Below, in pieces: positions 51,359-60,767 of a stretch of 64,000 bases of DNA (positions are counted from its first letter, which is position 1; every line of letters starts with the position of its first letter). A model generated the notes under the pieces. That model saw only the letters and a list, made by a program, of their open reading frames with translations. It did not search any database and was not told where the DNA came from. Source of the DNA: Treponema sp. (GTDB lineage Bacteria; Spirochaetota; Spirochaetia; Treponematales; Treponemataceae). The position numbers were made by a program, and so were the translations under genes. The stretch covers positions 39,841 through 103,840 of the forward strand of contig JAEDCT010000007.1 in the NCBI GenBank assembly GCA_016294035.1, read 5' to 3'.

Positions 51359-53182
51359 ATGAAATTTAAATTTATGTGGATAATGTCTCTTGCCCTGATT
51401 TTTATGTCATGCGGTCAGGAAACACCCGAAATGACTTTAGAGCAGATTGCTGAGTACACAAAACGTTCAGGCGAACTTCTTCTTTCAAAAACACAATACA
51501 AACCTTTGGATTCAAAAAAACATGAGCCTGGAATAGTTGGTGGAACCTGGAATGCCACTACACTTTCTGATCCAAAAACTTTCAATCAATACATTGGTGA
51601 GCGAGACGGTGAAAGTGCAGGTCTTATTTCTCAAACTCTTGATTATCTTGTTGACTATGATTCTGTGACAAAATCATGGATTCCCCGTGCAGCATATTTT
51701 GAAATTGAAACTGATTCAAAAAAGGGAACACTCACAGTTCACTATACCCTTCGCGAAAATCAGTGCTGGTCCTGGTACAATCAGGAAAAAACTGTTCCCG
51801 TAACATCAGACGATTATGTTTTCTGGTACAACGAAATTGCCGGCAACAAGGAATTCCAGTGTTCCGCATATAACAGTCAGTTTGTCACAATGGAAGACGG
51901 TAGCCAGGCGCACATTGACTGCATCAAAATTGACGACAGACGATTTGATTTTGTTTTCCCGCGCATAGTTGCAGATCCCCTTCTTGCAACAAACATGGAA
52001 AGCTGTCCTTCTTTTATTTACAAAAAAGCACTGGAAGAAGATGGAATTGATGGAGTCAAGAATCTCTTCAATGCATCTTCTGACCCAAAACTTTTGCCTT
52101 CAATGGGAAAGTGGTACATTTCAGAATATACTCCGGCACAAAGACTTGTTTTAAAACGAAACAAATTTTTCTGGGACAAAGATGAAAAGGGAATTTCAAT
52201 TCCATATCCAGAAGAAAAAATAATTCAGATTGTCGGAAATCAGAGCACTGACTATCTTTTGTTCAATCAAGGAAAACAGGAAATATACCTGCCACGCCCC
52301 GAAGAACTTGATGCAGTAGTAAACAATCAAAATGACAAATACACTGTGTTCCGTGCAGACGGATCAAACTCAGCACAGATGTGGTCCTTCAACCAAAATC
52401 CAAAAAACAAGGATTCGGCTTACTACAAGTGGTTTACAAAAAAAGAATTCCGCCAGGCTATGAGCTGTCTTCTCAACAGAAGCAGAATCATCAATCAGAC
52501 ATATCGTGGCCTTGCTGAACCAAAATATGATTTCTTTCCAAGTGCAAATCCATTCTACAACAGTGATATTACACTCAAATACAGATTCAACTCTCAGCAG
52601 GCTGTATCTCTTCTTGAAAAAATCGGAATCAGGCAGGACTCCCAGGGAATCATGAGGGATGCTGACGGAAACAAAATTGAATTTGACCTTACAATAACTT
52701 CATCTGCTTCCGTGACAAATGACATTGCACAGATTATCAGTGACGAATGCGCCAAGGTTGGAATCACAGTAAATATCCGTCAGACTGATTTTCAAAAAAT
52801 GGTAGAAATGCTCACAGCAACCTACGACTGGCAGACAATCATCATTGGACTTGGATCAAATTTATTCCCATCCCAGGGAAGCAATGTATGGCCTTCAAAA
52901 GGAAACCTTCATCTATGGCATCCAAATCAGGAAACACCGGCAACTGACTGGGAAAAAAGAATTGACTTTCTTTACAACGAAGGAAGCTACACCAACGACA
53001 AGAACGAAGCAAAAAAAATTTGGGACGAATATCAGACCATCCTTCTTGAGCAATGCCCTGTGATCTATCTGGTTCGTTCAAGAAGTTTCGTGGCCATTCA
53101 AAACCGCTGGAACCTTTCCAATTTTTATTTTGACAACATTAATGGCGCTGTAACAGATTACATCTGGCTGGAGGAAAAATAA
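51359..53182 (+). CDS. peptide-type ABC transporter substrate-binding lipoprotein
   Basis: A 607-residue lipoprotein from the ATG at 51359, with AGGTGGGA upstream (an earlier in-frame start lacks these). FMSCGQETPE is the lipobox (Cys about 17). The body follows the OppA/DppA pattern: GGTWNATTLSDPKTFNQYIGERDGES, WSWYNQEKTVPVTSDDYVFWYNEIA, FRQAMSCLLNRSRIINQTYRGLAEPKYDFF and the late DYIWLEE. The conserved middle DYLL-FNQGKQEIYL block is clear. It captures a peptide or another ligand for the two permease genes that follow without a gap; ligand unknown. Confidence 0.9.
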   Translation: MKFKFMWIMSLALIFMSCGQETPEMTLEQIAEYTKRSGELLLSKTQYKPLDSKKHEPGIVGGTWNATTLSDPKTFNQYIGERDGESAGLISQTLDYLVDYDSVTKSWIPRAAYFEIETDSKKGTLTVHYTLRENQCWSWYNQEKTVPVTSDDYVFWYNEIAGNKEFQCSAYNSQFVTMEDGSQAHIDCIKIDDRRFDFVFPRIVADPLLATNMESCPSFIYKKALEEDGIDGVKNLFNASSDPKLLPSMGKWYISEYTPAQRLVLKRNKFFWDKDEKGISIPYPEEKIIQIVGNQSTDYLLFNQGKQEIYLPRPEELDAVVNNQNDKYTVFRADGSNSAQMWSFNQNPKNKDSAYYKWFTKKEFRQAMSCLLNRSRIINQTYRGLAEPKYDFFPSANPFYNSDITLKYRFNSQQAVSLLEKIGIRQDSQGIMRDADGNKIEFDLTITSSASVTNDIAQIISDECAKVGITVNIRQTDFQKMVEMLTATYDWQTIIIGLGSNLFPSQGSNVWPSKGNLHLWHPNQETPATDWEKRIDFLYNEGSYTNDKNEAKKIWDEYQTILLEQCPVIYLVRSRSFVAIQNRWNLSNFYFDNINGAVTDYIWLEEK

Positions 53183-54289
53183 ATGAAAGCAAAAGAATTC
53201 TTTGGAACACTTGCCAGTACAATTGCATATCCATTCATTCAGTTCAGAAAAAAGTCTCCGCTTATTTCATTTATTTCAGGACGAATTGTAACAATGGCTG
53301 TCCTTCTCTTCCTTCTTGGATTTGCTCTCTTTGGATTAATGGCTCTTGCACCTGGAGACATTGTTGATCAGATGATGACCCAGCAAATCATGACCAGCAC
53401 AGAAAGCATGCATAAATCTTCTGGAGCATCTTCGCAGGATTCTGCCTTCACATCAGAACAAAGCGCAAAACTTCGCGAAGAATTTGGAATCGACAAGCCT
53501 TTTTACGTTCAGTATTTTAACTGGCTTAACAGAGTCATAGTTCATCACGATCTGGGGCAAAGCCTTATTTCACGAGCACCTGTAAGTTTTCTAATTTCCA
53601 GCAGAATATGGAATTCAGTTCTGCTAAATTTAATCTCACTTGTTTTCATTACAATTTTTTCGTTTCTTCTGGGTGTTTATTTTTCCAGCAAGGCCGGCAG
53701 TAGAACTGATGTGGCCGCAACCTTCTTCGCCCTGTTCTTTCACGCGTTTCCGGGAATTCTTCTGTTGATTCTGCTTCAGCTTTTTGCATCAATTTCCGGC
53801 TTGTTTCCTGTAACAGCTTACCCTGATTTTCCCTTCAGTGATTCTCCGTTAAAATTTACATTCAGCTACACACATCACATTTTTCTTCCGCTGCTTGCAT
53901 CATTCCTCGGTGGATTTGGAGGAACAATGAGAATGATCCGTTCAACAATGCTGGATCAGATGGGACTCCCCTACATCATGGCCTTGAGATCTCGTGGCAT
54001 CAGCGAGAAAAAAGTCTATCTTGATCACGCATTCAAAAACACAGTCAATCCTTACATCACCGGAAGCGCAAACCTTCTTGCATCACTTTTCAGCGGAAGC
54101 CTGATTCTCGAAATCATCTTTGCCTATCCTGGAATCGGCCGGCTCATGTACGAAGCTGTAACCCAGCAGGATGTAAATCTTGTTCTTGCAAACAGCATGT
54201 TTGTTTCTGCACTGGTTCTTGTGGGAATGGTGATTTCTGATATTCTCCTTGCCGTAGTTGATCCTAGAATTCGCTACGGTTCAAACTAA
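53183..54289 (+). CDS. ABC transporter permease, OppB/DppB family
   Basis: A 368-residue inner-membrane protein with six predicted helices. The conserved cytoplasmic loop is MIRSTMLDQMGLPYIMALRSRGISEKKVYLDHAFKNTVNP (EAA-like, about 253-292), and EIIFAYPGIGRLMYEAVTQQD sits after the next helix. The N-terminal 30 residues are an extra cytoplasmic tail. It starts directly after the substrate-binding gene (no gap), so the operon is tight. Confidence 0.93.
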   Translation: MKAKEFFGTLASTIAYPFIQFRKKSPLISFISGRIVTMAVLLFLLGFALFGLMALAPGDIVDQMMTQQIMTSTESMHKSSGASSQDSAFTSEQSAKLREEFGIDKPFYVQYFNWLNRVIVHHDLGQSLISRAPVSFLISSRIWNSVLLNLISLVFITIFSFLLGVYFSSKAGSRTDVAATFFALFFHAFPGILLLILLQLFASISGLFPVTAYPDFPFSDSPLKFTFSYTHHIFLPLLASFLGGFGGTMRMIRSTMLDQMGLPYIMALRSRGISEKKVYLDHAFKNTVNPYITGSANLLASLFSGSLILEIIFAYPGIGRLMYEAVTQQDVNLVLANSMFVSALVLVGMVISDILLAVVDPRIRYGSN

Positions 54290-54305
54290 GACCTGAGGTG
54301 ATAAA

Positions 54306-56366
54306 ATGAAAACTGTCTTTAAGTATTTGAAATCCAGGCCTCTTGCATTTGCATCCCTGATTGTTCTTGCAATATTTTACTTTTCCATGATTTTTGCCGA
54401 ATTCATTTCCCCATACACACCAAACCGTTCTTTTTCAGAAGACACATTCCACCCGGGAAACATTGAGCTTACTTCCAGCGGATTCATGGTTCGTGAAATG
54501 CGCGTTCTGGACAACGTTACATGGAAATACGCCAGAGTGAAGGGACTTTTCCATTCACTTGATTTTTTTGTTCACGGAGAAGAATACAAGCTTCTGGGAT
54601 TCATTCCCTGCGACATTCATCTGTTTGGAACAAAAGACAACGCCTATCCTGTATTTTTACTTGGTGCAGATAACCTGGGTCGTGATTTGTTTTCCAGAAT
54701 AATTTATGGCTCCAGAATTTCTCTCACCATTGGTTTTGTTGCAAGTGCCATTTCGCTTTGTCTTGCTATTATTTTTGGCGGTCTCGCCGGATTCTATGGC
54801 GGAACTATCGACTGGTCAATCATGCGCTTCAGTGAATTCTTCATGCTGATTCCCGGACTTTACCTGATTCTGTTCCTGCGTTCTCTCCTCAATACTTCAA
54901 TGGACTCTGGAAAATCCTACATGATAATCACGCTCATTCTTTCTCTCGTAGGCTGGCCTGGAAGTGCAAGAACCCTCCGAGGCATGATTCATTCCATCAA
55001 GCGGGAAGATTTTGTTCAGAATGCAATTCTCGAGGGAACTCCTTCAATCGTCATAATTTTCAGACACATTATCCCGCAAATTTCCAGTCTTCTCATTGTA
55101 AGCACAACTCTTTCCGTGCCTGGATTCATTATGAGTGAAACTACACTTTCTTATCTTGGACTTGGTATCAGCGATCCTGCAGTTAGCTGGGGTTCACTCA
55201 TTAATCGGGACATTTCCACACTCAATAACCTCAAGCTTTTCCCATGGCTTTTGTTCCCAGTCTGGATTCTTCTTGCAGTCACTCTTGCATTCAACTTCAT
55301 TGGTGATGCACTTCGAGACTACTTTGATCCATTCCACACTGTTTTCAAAAAATCACTGTTCTCAAGAAAATCAAAATGCAAAAGCAAAACCGGAATTTCA
55401 GCAAAAAACAAAAATGACTCATTCCTTTCAGTTGATGACCTTCACGTTACCTTCACTCTTTACCGCGGAAAAAAATCAGTTCAGATTCAGGCCGTTCGCG
55501 GAATCAGCTATTCCATGAATCAGGGAGAAATTCTGGGAATCGTTGGAGAGTCGGGATCAGGAAAATCTGTTTCAAGCACTGCAATTCCAGGACTTCTTGG
55601 AGCCAATGCTGATATTTCAGGCAATATTTTTTTCCAGGGAACTGATCTCACAAAACTTTCACAAAAGGAACTGCGCGAATATCGTGGCAAAAAAATCGGT
55701 TATATTTTCCAGGAACCCGGACGATCTTTTGACCCGCTTCAGAACATCGCAAAAGTTTTTGAAGAAACTCTCAAAAATTCCAATCCGCTTTTGACAAAAG
55801 AAGAATGCTCCGAAAAAACAATTTCTCTTCTCAGGGAAGTCGGTTTGCCTGATCCGGAAAAACGTCTCAAGAACTTTCCACATCAGTTCTCAGGCGGGCA
55901 GCTTCAGAGAATCAGTATTGCACTTTCTCTTGCACAGGGTTGCCAGCTTCTCATTGCCGACGAACCAACCACTGCACTGGACGTAACAATTCAGGCACAG
56001 ATAGTTCAGCTTCTGTCTGATTTAAGAAAAAACCGTTCTCTTTCAATTATTTTCATCAGCCATAATATTGACCTGGTTGCCGCATTGTGTGACAACATTA
56101 TTGTCATGTATGGCGGATTGATTATGGAAAGAGGATCCTCAGATAAAATAATGAACAACCCGAAACACCCGTACACAAAGGCACTTCTTGCTTCAAGTCC
56201 AAAATTCGGAACACATTACGACGACACCAGATTAAAGGCAATTCCCGGAAGAGTCACAGATCCTGCAAACCCGGAACCAGGCTGCCCCTTTGCTCCAAGA
56301 TGTTCTTCTGCAACTGAAGAATGCAAAAACCTGGAAACAAAGAAATGCATTTTGACTGAAGGTTAA
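54306..56366 (+). CDS. fused ABC permease (OppC-type) and ATPase (OppD-type)
   Basis: A 686-residue fusion. Residues about 1-345 form the permease, with ADNLGRDLFSRIIYGSRISLTIG and ETTLSYLGLGISDPAVSWGSL; the EAA-like loop is REDFVQNAILEGTPS. A Lys-rich linker (about 348-370) leads to a nucleotide-binding domain (about 376-686): GESGSGKSVS (Walker A), FSGGQLQRISIALSLAQG (signature), LLIADEPTTALDV (Walker B) and SHN. The C-terminus has the Opp/Dpp Cys cluster (CPFAPRCSSATEEC...KC). These parts are normally two genes. No OppF-like second ATPase follows, so the ATPase may act as a homodimer. Confidence 0.93.
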   Translation: MKTVFKYLKSRPLAFASLIVLAIFYFSMIFAEFISPYTPNRSFSEDTFHPGNIELTSSGFMVREMRVLDNVTWKYARVKGLFHSLDFFVHGEEYKLLGFIPCDIHLFGTKDNAYPVFLLGADNLGRDLFSRIIYGSRISLTIGFVASAISLCLAIIFGGLAGFYGGTIDWSIMRFSEFFMLIPGLYLILFLRSLLNTSMDSGKSYMIITLILSLVGWPGSARTLRGMIHSIKREDFVQNAILEGTPSIVIIFRHIIPQISSLLIVSTTLSVPGFIMSETTLSYLGLGISDPAVSWGSLINRDISTLNNLKLFPWLLFPVWILLAVTLAFNFIGDALRDYFDPFHTVFKKSLFSRKSKCKSKTGISAKNKNDSFLSVDDLHVTFTLYRGKKSVQIQAVRGISYSMNQGEILGIVGESGSGKSVSSTAIPGLLGANADISGNIFFQGTDLTKLSQKELREYRGKKIGYIFQEPGRSFDPLQNIAKVFEETLKNSNPLLTKEECSEKTISLLREVGLPDPEKRLKNFPHQFSGGQLQRISIALSLAQGCQLLIADEPTTALDVTIQAQIVQLLSDLRKNRSLSIIFISHNIDLVAALCDNIIVMYGGLIMERGSSDKIMNNPKHPYTKALLASSPKFGTHYDDTRLKAIPGRVTDPANPEPGCPFAPRCSSATEECKNLETKKCILTEG

Positions 56367-57130
56367 TTTTGCAGAACATCAACAAGATGCGATCCGGCCC
56401 CAAGAAGGTCTGGTCGCTCTGCATTGCACAACTGAAACTCTATGAACTTCTGAAAGGATTCTTCACTCATTGCATTCAGCTGGCGTCTCATATAGTCTGA
56501 AGGCCCATCTGGTGAAAAAATCTTTATACGCTTGAGTCCTGTTTTTTCATTCAGTCTGTTTATGTCATCAAGGCCCACATAATCATAAAGCTCATCATCT
56601 GGCGAATGAATCTTGAAATTTGAATCTACTCTATTTTCACTCATCAGGCTAGAAATTCTGTCCTTGTCAAAACAATATGTGAGAATGCTGTAATCATTCA
56701 TTACGTAGGCCGCAAGAATCACTCCACCCTTTTTTGTAACACGCATTGCTTCCCTAAATGCAATCAGCTTTTCATCATCACCATGAAGATGATACAGAGG
56801 ACCAAAAAATATTGTCACGTCAAAAGTATTGTCTTCAAGAAAATGAATATTCTTTGCGTTTCCCGGCCAGATTTTTACTTTTGCATGCTTTGATTCCAGC
56901 ACCTTGAGATTTGCCTCACATAATTCAACTGCCGTAACATCATATCCTTCACTGGCAAGTGCAACCGAGTATCTTCCAGTTCCAGCACCCAGATCAAGAA
57001 TTTTCTTCGACTTATCTCCATTGAGAATTTCATGGATATACTTCATTGAAACTGTGTATTCAACAAGACCATGCCGCGTGGTCAACCTGTGATCTTCATT
57101 GTGCTTTGCATAATATTCTTGTAGTGTCAT
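56363..57130 (-). CDS. class I SAM-dependent methyltransferase
   Basis: A 255-residue protein from the ATG at 57130; a TTG 27 nt upstream is possible. ILDLGAGTGRYSVALASEGYDVTAVE (about 45-70) is motif I and the acidic adenosine contact; FDVTIFFGPLYHL and ALRVTKKGGV-like segments complete the fold. Substrate unknown. It converges with the ABC operon; the stop codons overlap by 4 nt. Confidence 0.85.
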   Translation of the reverse strand: MTLQEYYAKHNEDHRLTTRHGLVEYTVSMKYIHEILNGDKSKKILDLGAGTGRYSVALASEGYDVTAVELCEANLKVLESKHAKVKIWPGNAKNIHFLEDNTFDVTIFFGPLYHLHGDDEKLIAFREAMRVTKKGGVILAAYVMNDYSILTYCFDKDRISSLMSENRVDSNFKIHSPDDELYDYVGLDDINRLNEKTGLKRIKIFSPDGPSDYMRRQLNAMSEESFQKFIEFQLCNAERPDLLGAGSHLVDVLQN

Positions 57131-57266
57131 GATCTTAAACTCGTTCTTTCTGTTCAATTAATTATATATGGTAATCTCCATAAATTTCAATTTTAGAATT
57201 TCGGCATATATTCACTAAAAAAGTTAATTATGGTAAACTTCCTTATCATTTTTAGAGGAATTAATT

Positions 57267-58244
57267 ATGAAAGAAATTTCTAAGCTTTTGGATTACCGCC
57301 CGGAGATTCGTGTTCTCGATGCAACATTGCGTGATGGCGGACTTGTTAACAACTTCAGATTTTCAGATGAATTTGTTAAGGATCTATATCAGACAAATAT
57401 TAAGGCCGGCGTAGACTATATGGAATTTGGATACAAGGCTGATACAGATATTTTTAAGGAAGAAGATTTTGGAAAGTGGAAGTTTTCCAAGGATGAAGAC
57501 ATTCGTGCCATCGTTGGTGACAATGCAGATACTGGACTCAAGATTGCAGTTATGGCTGATGTTGGACGCTGTAACTTCAAGAGAGACATTCTTCCAAAAA
57601 ATGAAAGTCCAATTGATTTGATTCGTATTGCCTGCTATATCCACCAGATTCCAGCAGCAATTGAAATGATTGAAGATGCTCACAAGAAGGGATACGAAAC
57701 AACTTGTAACATCATGGCTATTTCTACAAGCGGTGAAAACGACTGGCGTGCAGCTCTGGACATGGTATGCAAATCAAGTGTTGATGCAGTCTACATTGTT
57801 GACAGCTATGGTTCACTTTATCCAGAACAGATTCAGCGCATTTGCCACCTTTACAAGGAATACAGTGACAAGTACAAGAAAGAACTTGGTATTCACGCTC
57901 ACAACAACCAGCAGCTTGCCTTTGCCAATACTATCGAAGCCTGTGGTGACGGTGTAAATATTCTTGATGCAACTTACGGATCAATGGGACGCGGTGCAGG
58001 AAACTGTGCAATGGAACTTCTTCTTGGATTCCTAAAGAACCCTAAGTACAATGTTTACCCTGTTCTTCAGTTCCTGGAAAAGCATATTCCTCTTCTCAAG
58101 AAAGAAGGTGCAATCTGGGGATATGATATTCCTTACCTTCTCACAGGTCTCTTGAACCAGCACCCGCGTGATGCTATTGAATTTGCAAATAAAAGACGCA
58201 CTGATTACGCTGATTTTTGGAATTACCTTACTGGAAGAGATTAA
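57267..58244 (+). CDS. HMGL-like aldolase-family enzyme
   Basis: A 325-residue protein of the DRE-TIM barrel aldolase family. VLDATLRDGGLVNN (about residues 17-30) holds the catalytic Asp-Arg-Asp, and GIHAHNNQQLAFANTIEA (about 211-228) the metal His pair; GATYGSMGRGAGN follows. It resembles 4-hydroxy-2-oxovalerate aldolases but no partner acetaldehyde dehydrogenase is nearby, so the substrate is uncertain. GAGGA lies 8 nt before the ATG. Codon use is somewhat different from the neighbouring genes (more CTT/TTC and GGA). Confidence 0.8.
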   Translation: MKEISKLLDYRPEIRVLDATLRDGGLVNNFRFSDEFVKDLYQTNIKAGVDYMEFGYKADTDIFKEEDFGKWKFSKDEDIRAIVGDNADTGLKIAVMADVGRCNFKRDILPKNESPIDLIRIACYIHQIPAAIEMIEDAHKKGYETTCNIMAISTSGENDWRAALDMVCKSSVDAVYIVDSYGSLYPEQIQRICHLYKEYSDKYKKELGIHAHNNQQLAFANTIEACGDGVNILDATYGSMGRGAGNCAMELLLGFLKNPKYNVYPVLQFLEKHIPLLKKEGAIWGYDIPYLLTGLLNQHPRDAIEFANKRRTDYADFWNYLTGRD

Positions 58245-58268
58245 TCTTCATAAATTTTAATAAATGAA

Positions 58269-58387
58269 GGGGCTGACCAAAAAGTTCGTTGCGTAGCGTC
58301 ATTCCGAACTCGCTTCGGAATCTATGCACTGTATATAGCATAGATGCTGAATCAAGTTCAGCATGACAATACTTATTGGTCAGCCCC
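58269..58387. repeat. 119-bp inverted-repeat (MITE-like or terminator) element
   Basis: Perfect 12-bp terminal repeats GGGGCTGACCAA (58269-58280) and TTGGTCAGCCCC (58376-58387). Between them are three smaller hairpins: TTCCGAAC/GCTTCGGAA near 58302-58320, ATCTATGC/GCATAGAT near 58320-58345, and GCTGAA/TTCAGC near 58345-58361. It lies between two genes whose 3' ends face each other, so it probably serves as a bidirectional terminator, whatever its origin. Short fragments such as TCATTCCGAACTCG resemble repeats I have seen in many treponemes. Confidence 0.75.
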
Positions 58388-58425
58388 ATTTTATTCTTTA
58401 AAATCAAATAGTTTTTTTTGTAAAT

Positions 58426-59412
58426 TTATTCAGACTTTGACTTCAATCTTCTGTTTCTGATGTACAAAACTATTCCCAGGGTAATTCCTGCAGCAATCAT
58501 TCCAAAACACAGAACCTGCCCTGTGCTTATATTCAACAATGATGTATTCGTATACAGAGCCGCCCCTTCTTCTTTTGCAAATCTGTAACCAATATCGGCA
58601 TCCGGCTCCCGGAAATATTCAATAAAAAATCTGAAGAATCCGTATCCGGTACAGTATACTGCTGTCAAAAATCCGTCAAAAGGCTTCTTCTTTCTGATAA
58701 ACCAGAGGATTATACCAAGAACAATTCCTTCAAATAATGCCTCATAAAGCTGACTTGGATGTCGAGGCAAGTTTATTATTTTCGTTGTTACTTCCATATT
58801 AATTTCTGCAGCAAAATTCTTTACCCATTCAATACTTGAACTGAATTTTTCTGCGCGAGGAAAAATGACACCCCATGGAACTGTAGTAATTCTACCATAC
58901 AATTCTCCATTCATAAAGTTTCCGATTCGGCCAAATGTATAACCAAATGGAATGGCAACTGACATACAGTCAACCCACTTCCACAGATTTGCCTTATGCT
59001 TTCTGCACCAGAAAATCAGGCCAAGAAGACCGCCAATAAACCCGCCATGATATGACATTCCTGCAAGGCCGGTAAACACACCGGTTTTTGTGTCAAAAGG
59101 CCAGAAAATAAGCCATGGTTTTTCACGATAAATTCCAGAAGTATCATAAACAAGTGTTGAAAAAACTCTTGCACCAACAAGAAGAAAAATTATTCCCGTT
59201 GCAAGAAAACTGAAAACATCATCCTCAGTTACTTTTTTTTCCGGACTATTCAATGCACCTTCTTTCATCTGTCTTAACAGCAAATAATATGCCGTTGCAA
59301 ATGCAAAAATGTACATCAATCCATACCATCGGATTAATCCAAGAAGCGGAACTCCAGGGAAAATTTCCGGATGAATCCAGCTTGGGTAATCAATATAAAG
59401 AAGTGTTTCCAT
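58426..59412 (-). CDS. lgt: prolipoprotein diacylglyceryl transferase
   Basis: A 328-residue inner-membrane protein with about seven hydrophobic segments. GRIGNFMNGELYGRITTVPWGV (about 155-176) is the Lgt signature; MSYHGGFIGGLLG holds the catalytic His, and RHPSQLYEALFEGIVLG is the conserved late helix. A central segment (SSIEWVKNFAAEINMEVT) is longer than in E. coli. It attaches diacylglycerol to lipobox Cys, as needed by at least five lipoproteins encoded in this window. It starts 6 nt after the MinD-like gene. Confidence 0.95.
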   Translation of the reverse strand: METLLYIDYPSWIHPEIFPGVPLLGLIRWYGLMYIFAFATAYYLLLRQMKEGALNSPEKKVTEDDVFSFLATGIIFLLVGARVFSTLVYDTSGIYREKPWLIFWPFDTKTGVFTGLAGMSYHGGFIGGLLGLIFWCRKHKANLWKWVDCMSVAIPFGYTFGRIGNFMNGELYGRITTVPWGVIFPRAEKFSSSIEWVKNFAAEINMEVTTKIINLPRHPSQLYEALFEGIVLGIILWFIRKKKPFDGFLTAVYCTGYGFFRFFIEYFREPDADIGYRFAKEEGAALYTNTSLLNISTGQVLCFGMIAAGITLGIVLYIRNRRLKSKSE

Positions 59413-59418
59413 ACTTTC

Positions 59419-60564
59419 TTAAACCTTGAATCCTTTTGAGGCTGCTTCAAGCAATTTTTTCTTGAGAAGAAGATTTTCTGCACGAAGCTGGGTAATTTCG
59501 TACTGCTGCTGTTTCAAAGTTTCTGCAAGTTCACCTGCCGTAAGAGCACCTGTTCCTGCAAGCTCCTCAACGTATGCCATTTTCTGGCTGAAATCATCAT
59601 TTGCTTCTTCATTTGCAACTTCAAATGATGTGTCTGAAGCCTGAGTAATATCATAATCATCGTCAAACTTAAGTGTCTCTGACTGAATAACCTTTTCTGC
59701 AATTCTGTAGATTGCCTGACCAATAATTGACTGGGGCTTATAGCGGATTACAGGAAGTCTTGCCGCAAGAGCCTTGTCCTGAAGTGTATCGCGGTAAATT
59801 ACACCAAGATGCTCAAGATCAAGTCCAAGATACTGCTGACATGACCTGCGGATTTTCTGAGCCCTGTCTGCATCCTTTGGATCATCAATCATGTTTAAAA
59901 CCAGTCTTGGATGGAATTCTGACAGTCTTTTCTTAAAAAGAGCATTTGCTTCCGGATCCACCTGATCCAGAGACTCAATAAGTTTTGGTATGTAAAGTCT
60001 CTGCAATGAAGATGAATCTTTCTTCAGTTCTTCAAGATAATTGTAGGCCTTGCTTCCCTTCTTGAAAGTGTTGTACATCATTCTGAACACAACATTCTTC
60101 AGGAACAGATAACCGTTGAGAGTTGCCGTTACAGTCGGTGCAGTAACAACAATTCCCTGAGGAGAAAGAAGGAACATATCTAGAATTGTCAAATGTGTTC
60201 CAGCCCCCAGGTCAAGAATCAGATAATCTGCATCAATCTTGTTGAAATTCCTGATAAGCTCATTTTTCTGAGAAACCTTAAGTGAAGTAAGTCCCGGAAT
60301 TTCTGAATCACCTGCTATGAACGAGACATTTTCATATTCTGTTGGAAAAATTATTGATTCAAATGGTGTCTCGCCAGAAAGATAGGTTCCGACTCCAACC
60401 TTTGGGGAATTTTGACCAATTACAAGGTGAAGATTTGAAGAGCCAAGGTCCAGGTCGGCAATAACTACTTTCTTTCCTGCCTGACCCAAAGCAATTGCCA
60501 GATTGGCACTCAAAAGGCTTTTTCCTACGCCACCTTTACCACTAGCTACTGGAATAATCTGCAT
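59419..60564 (-). CDS. MinD/ParA-family ATPase with coiled-coil tail
   Basis: A 381-residue P-loop ATPase with the deviant Walker A ASGKGGVGKSLLSANLA (about residues 7-23), ADLDLGSSNLH, and LILDLGAGTH for the Walker B-like strand. A C-terminal coiled coil (about 320-375) ends YEITQLRAENLLLKKKLLEA. It resembles FlhG/MinD-like proteins more than ParA of plasmids. The partner (MinE, FlhF or ParB) is not in the window. The ATG has a TATAAT 7 nt upstream and no ribosome site; lgt follows. Confidence 0.82.
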   Translation of the reverse strand: MQIIPVASGKGGVGKSLLSANLAIALGQAGKKVVIADLDLGSSNLHLVIGQNSPKVGVGTYLSGETPFESIIFPTEYENVSFIAGDSEIPGLTSLKVSQKNELIRNFNKIDADYLILDLGAGTHLTILDMFLLSPQGIVVTAPTVTATLNGYLFLKNVVFRMMYNTFKKGSKAYNYLEELKKDSSSLQRLYIPKLIESLDQVDPEANALFKKRLSEFHPRLVLNMIDDPKDADRAQKIRRSCQQYLGLDLEHLGVIYRDTLQDKALAARLPVIRYKPQSIIGQAIYRIAEKVIQSETLKFDDDYDITQASDTSFEVANEEANDDFSQKMAYVEELAGTGALTAGELAETLKQQQYEITQLRAENLLLKKKLLEAASKGFKV

Positions 60565-60571
60565 GTTTATA

Positions 60572-60601
60572 ATTATAACACATAAATTGTATATATGGAA
60601 A
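60572..60601 (-). promoter_or_regulatory. probable promoter of the MinD-like gene
   Basis: Minus-strand TATAAT (60577-60572) ends 7 nt before the ATG; TTTCCA (60601-60596) lies 18 bp further up. The gap holds TATAAAC and no ribosome site, so a leaderless mRNA is likely. Confidence 0.45.
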
Positions 60602-60700
60602 CTACTAATAATTGCAATTTTTCCCCCGGCGTTTTCTGGATCATATTTTTTTTATTCCTGACATGAAATGGCAATTTCATTCAAATTTTATGCTACAAAA

Positions 60701-60729
60701 TAGACAAAAAATAGTTTATGAATTAAAAT
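60701..60729 (+). promoter_or_regulatory. promoter of the small lipoprotein gene
   Basis: TAGACA (60701-60706), a 17-bp spacer and TAAAAT (60724-60729), each 5 of 6 to consensus. A leader of about 30 nt and a strong AAGGAG follow. Confidence 0.55.
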
Positions 60730-60767
60730 ATATTAATAATTGATACTTTATTTTTAAGGAGAATTAA

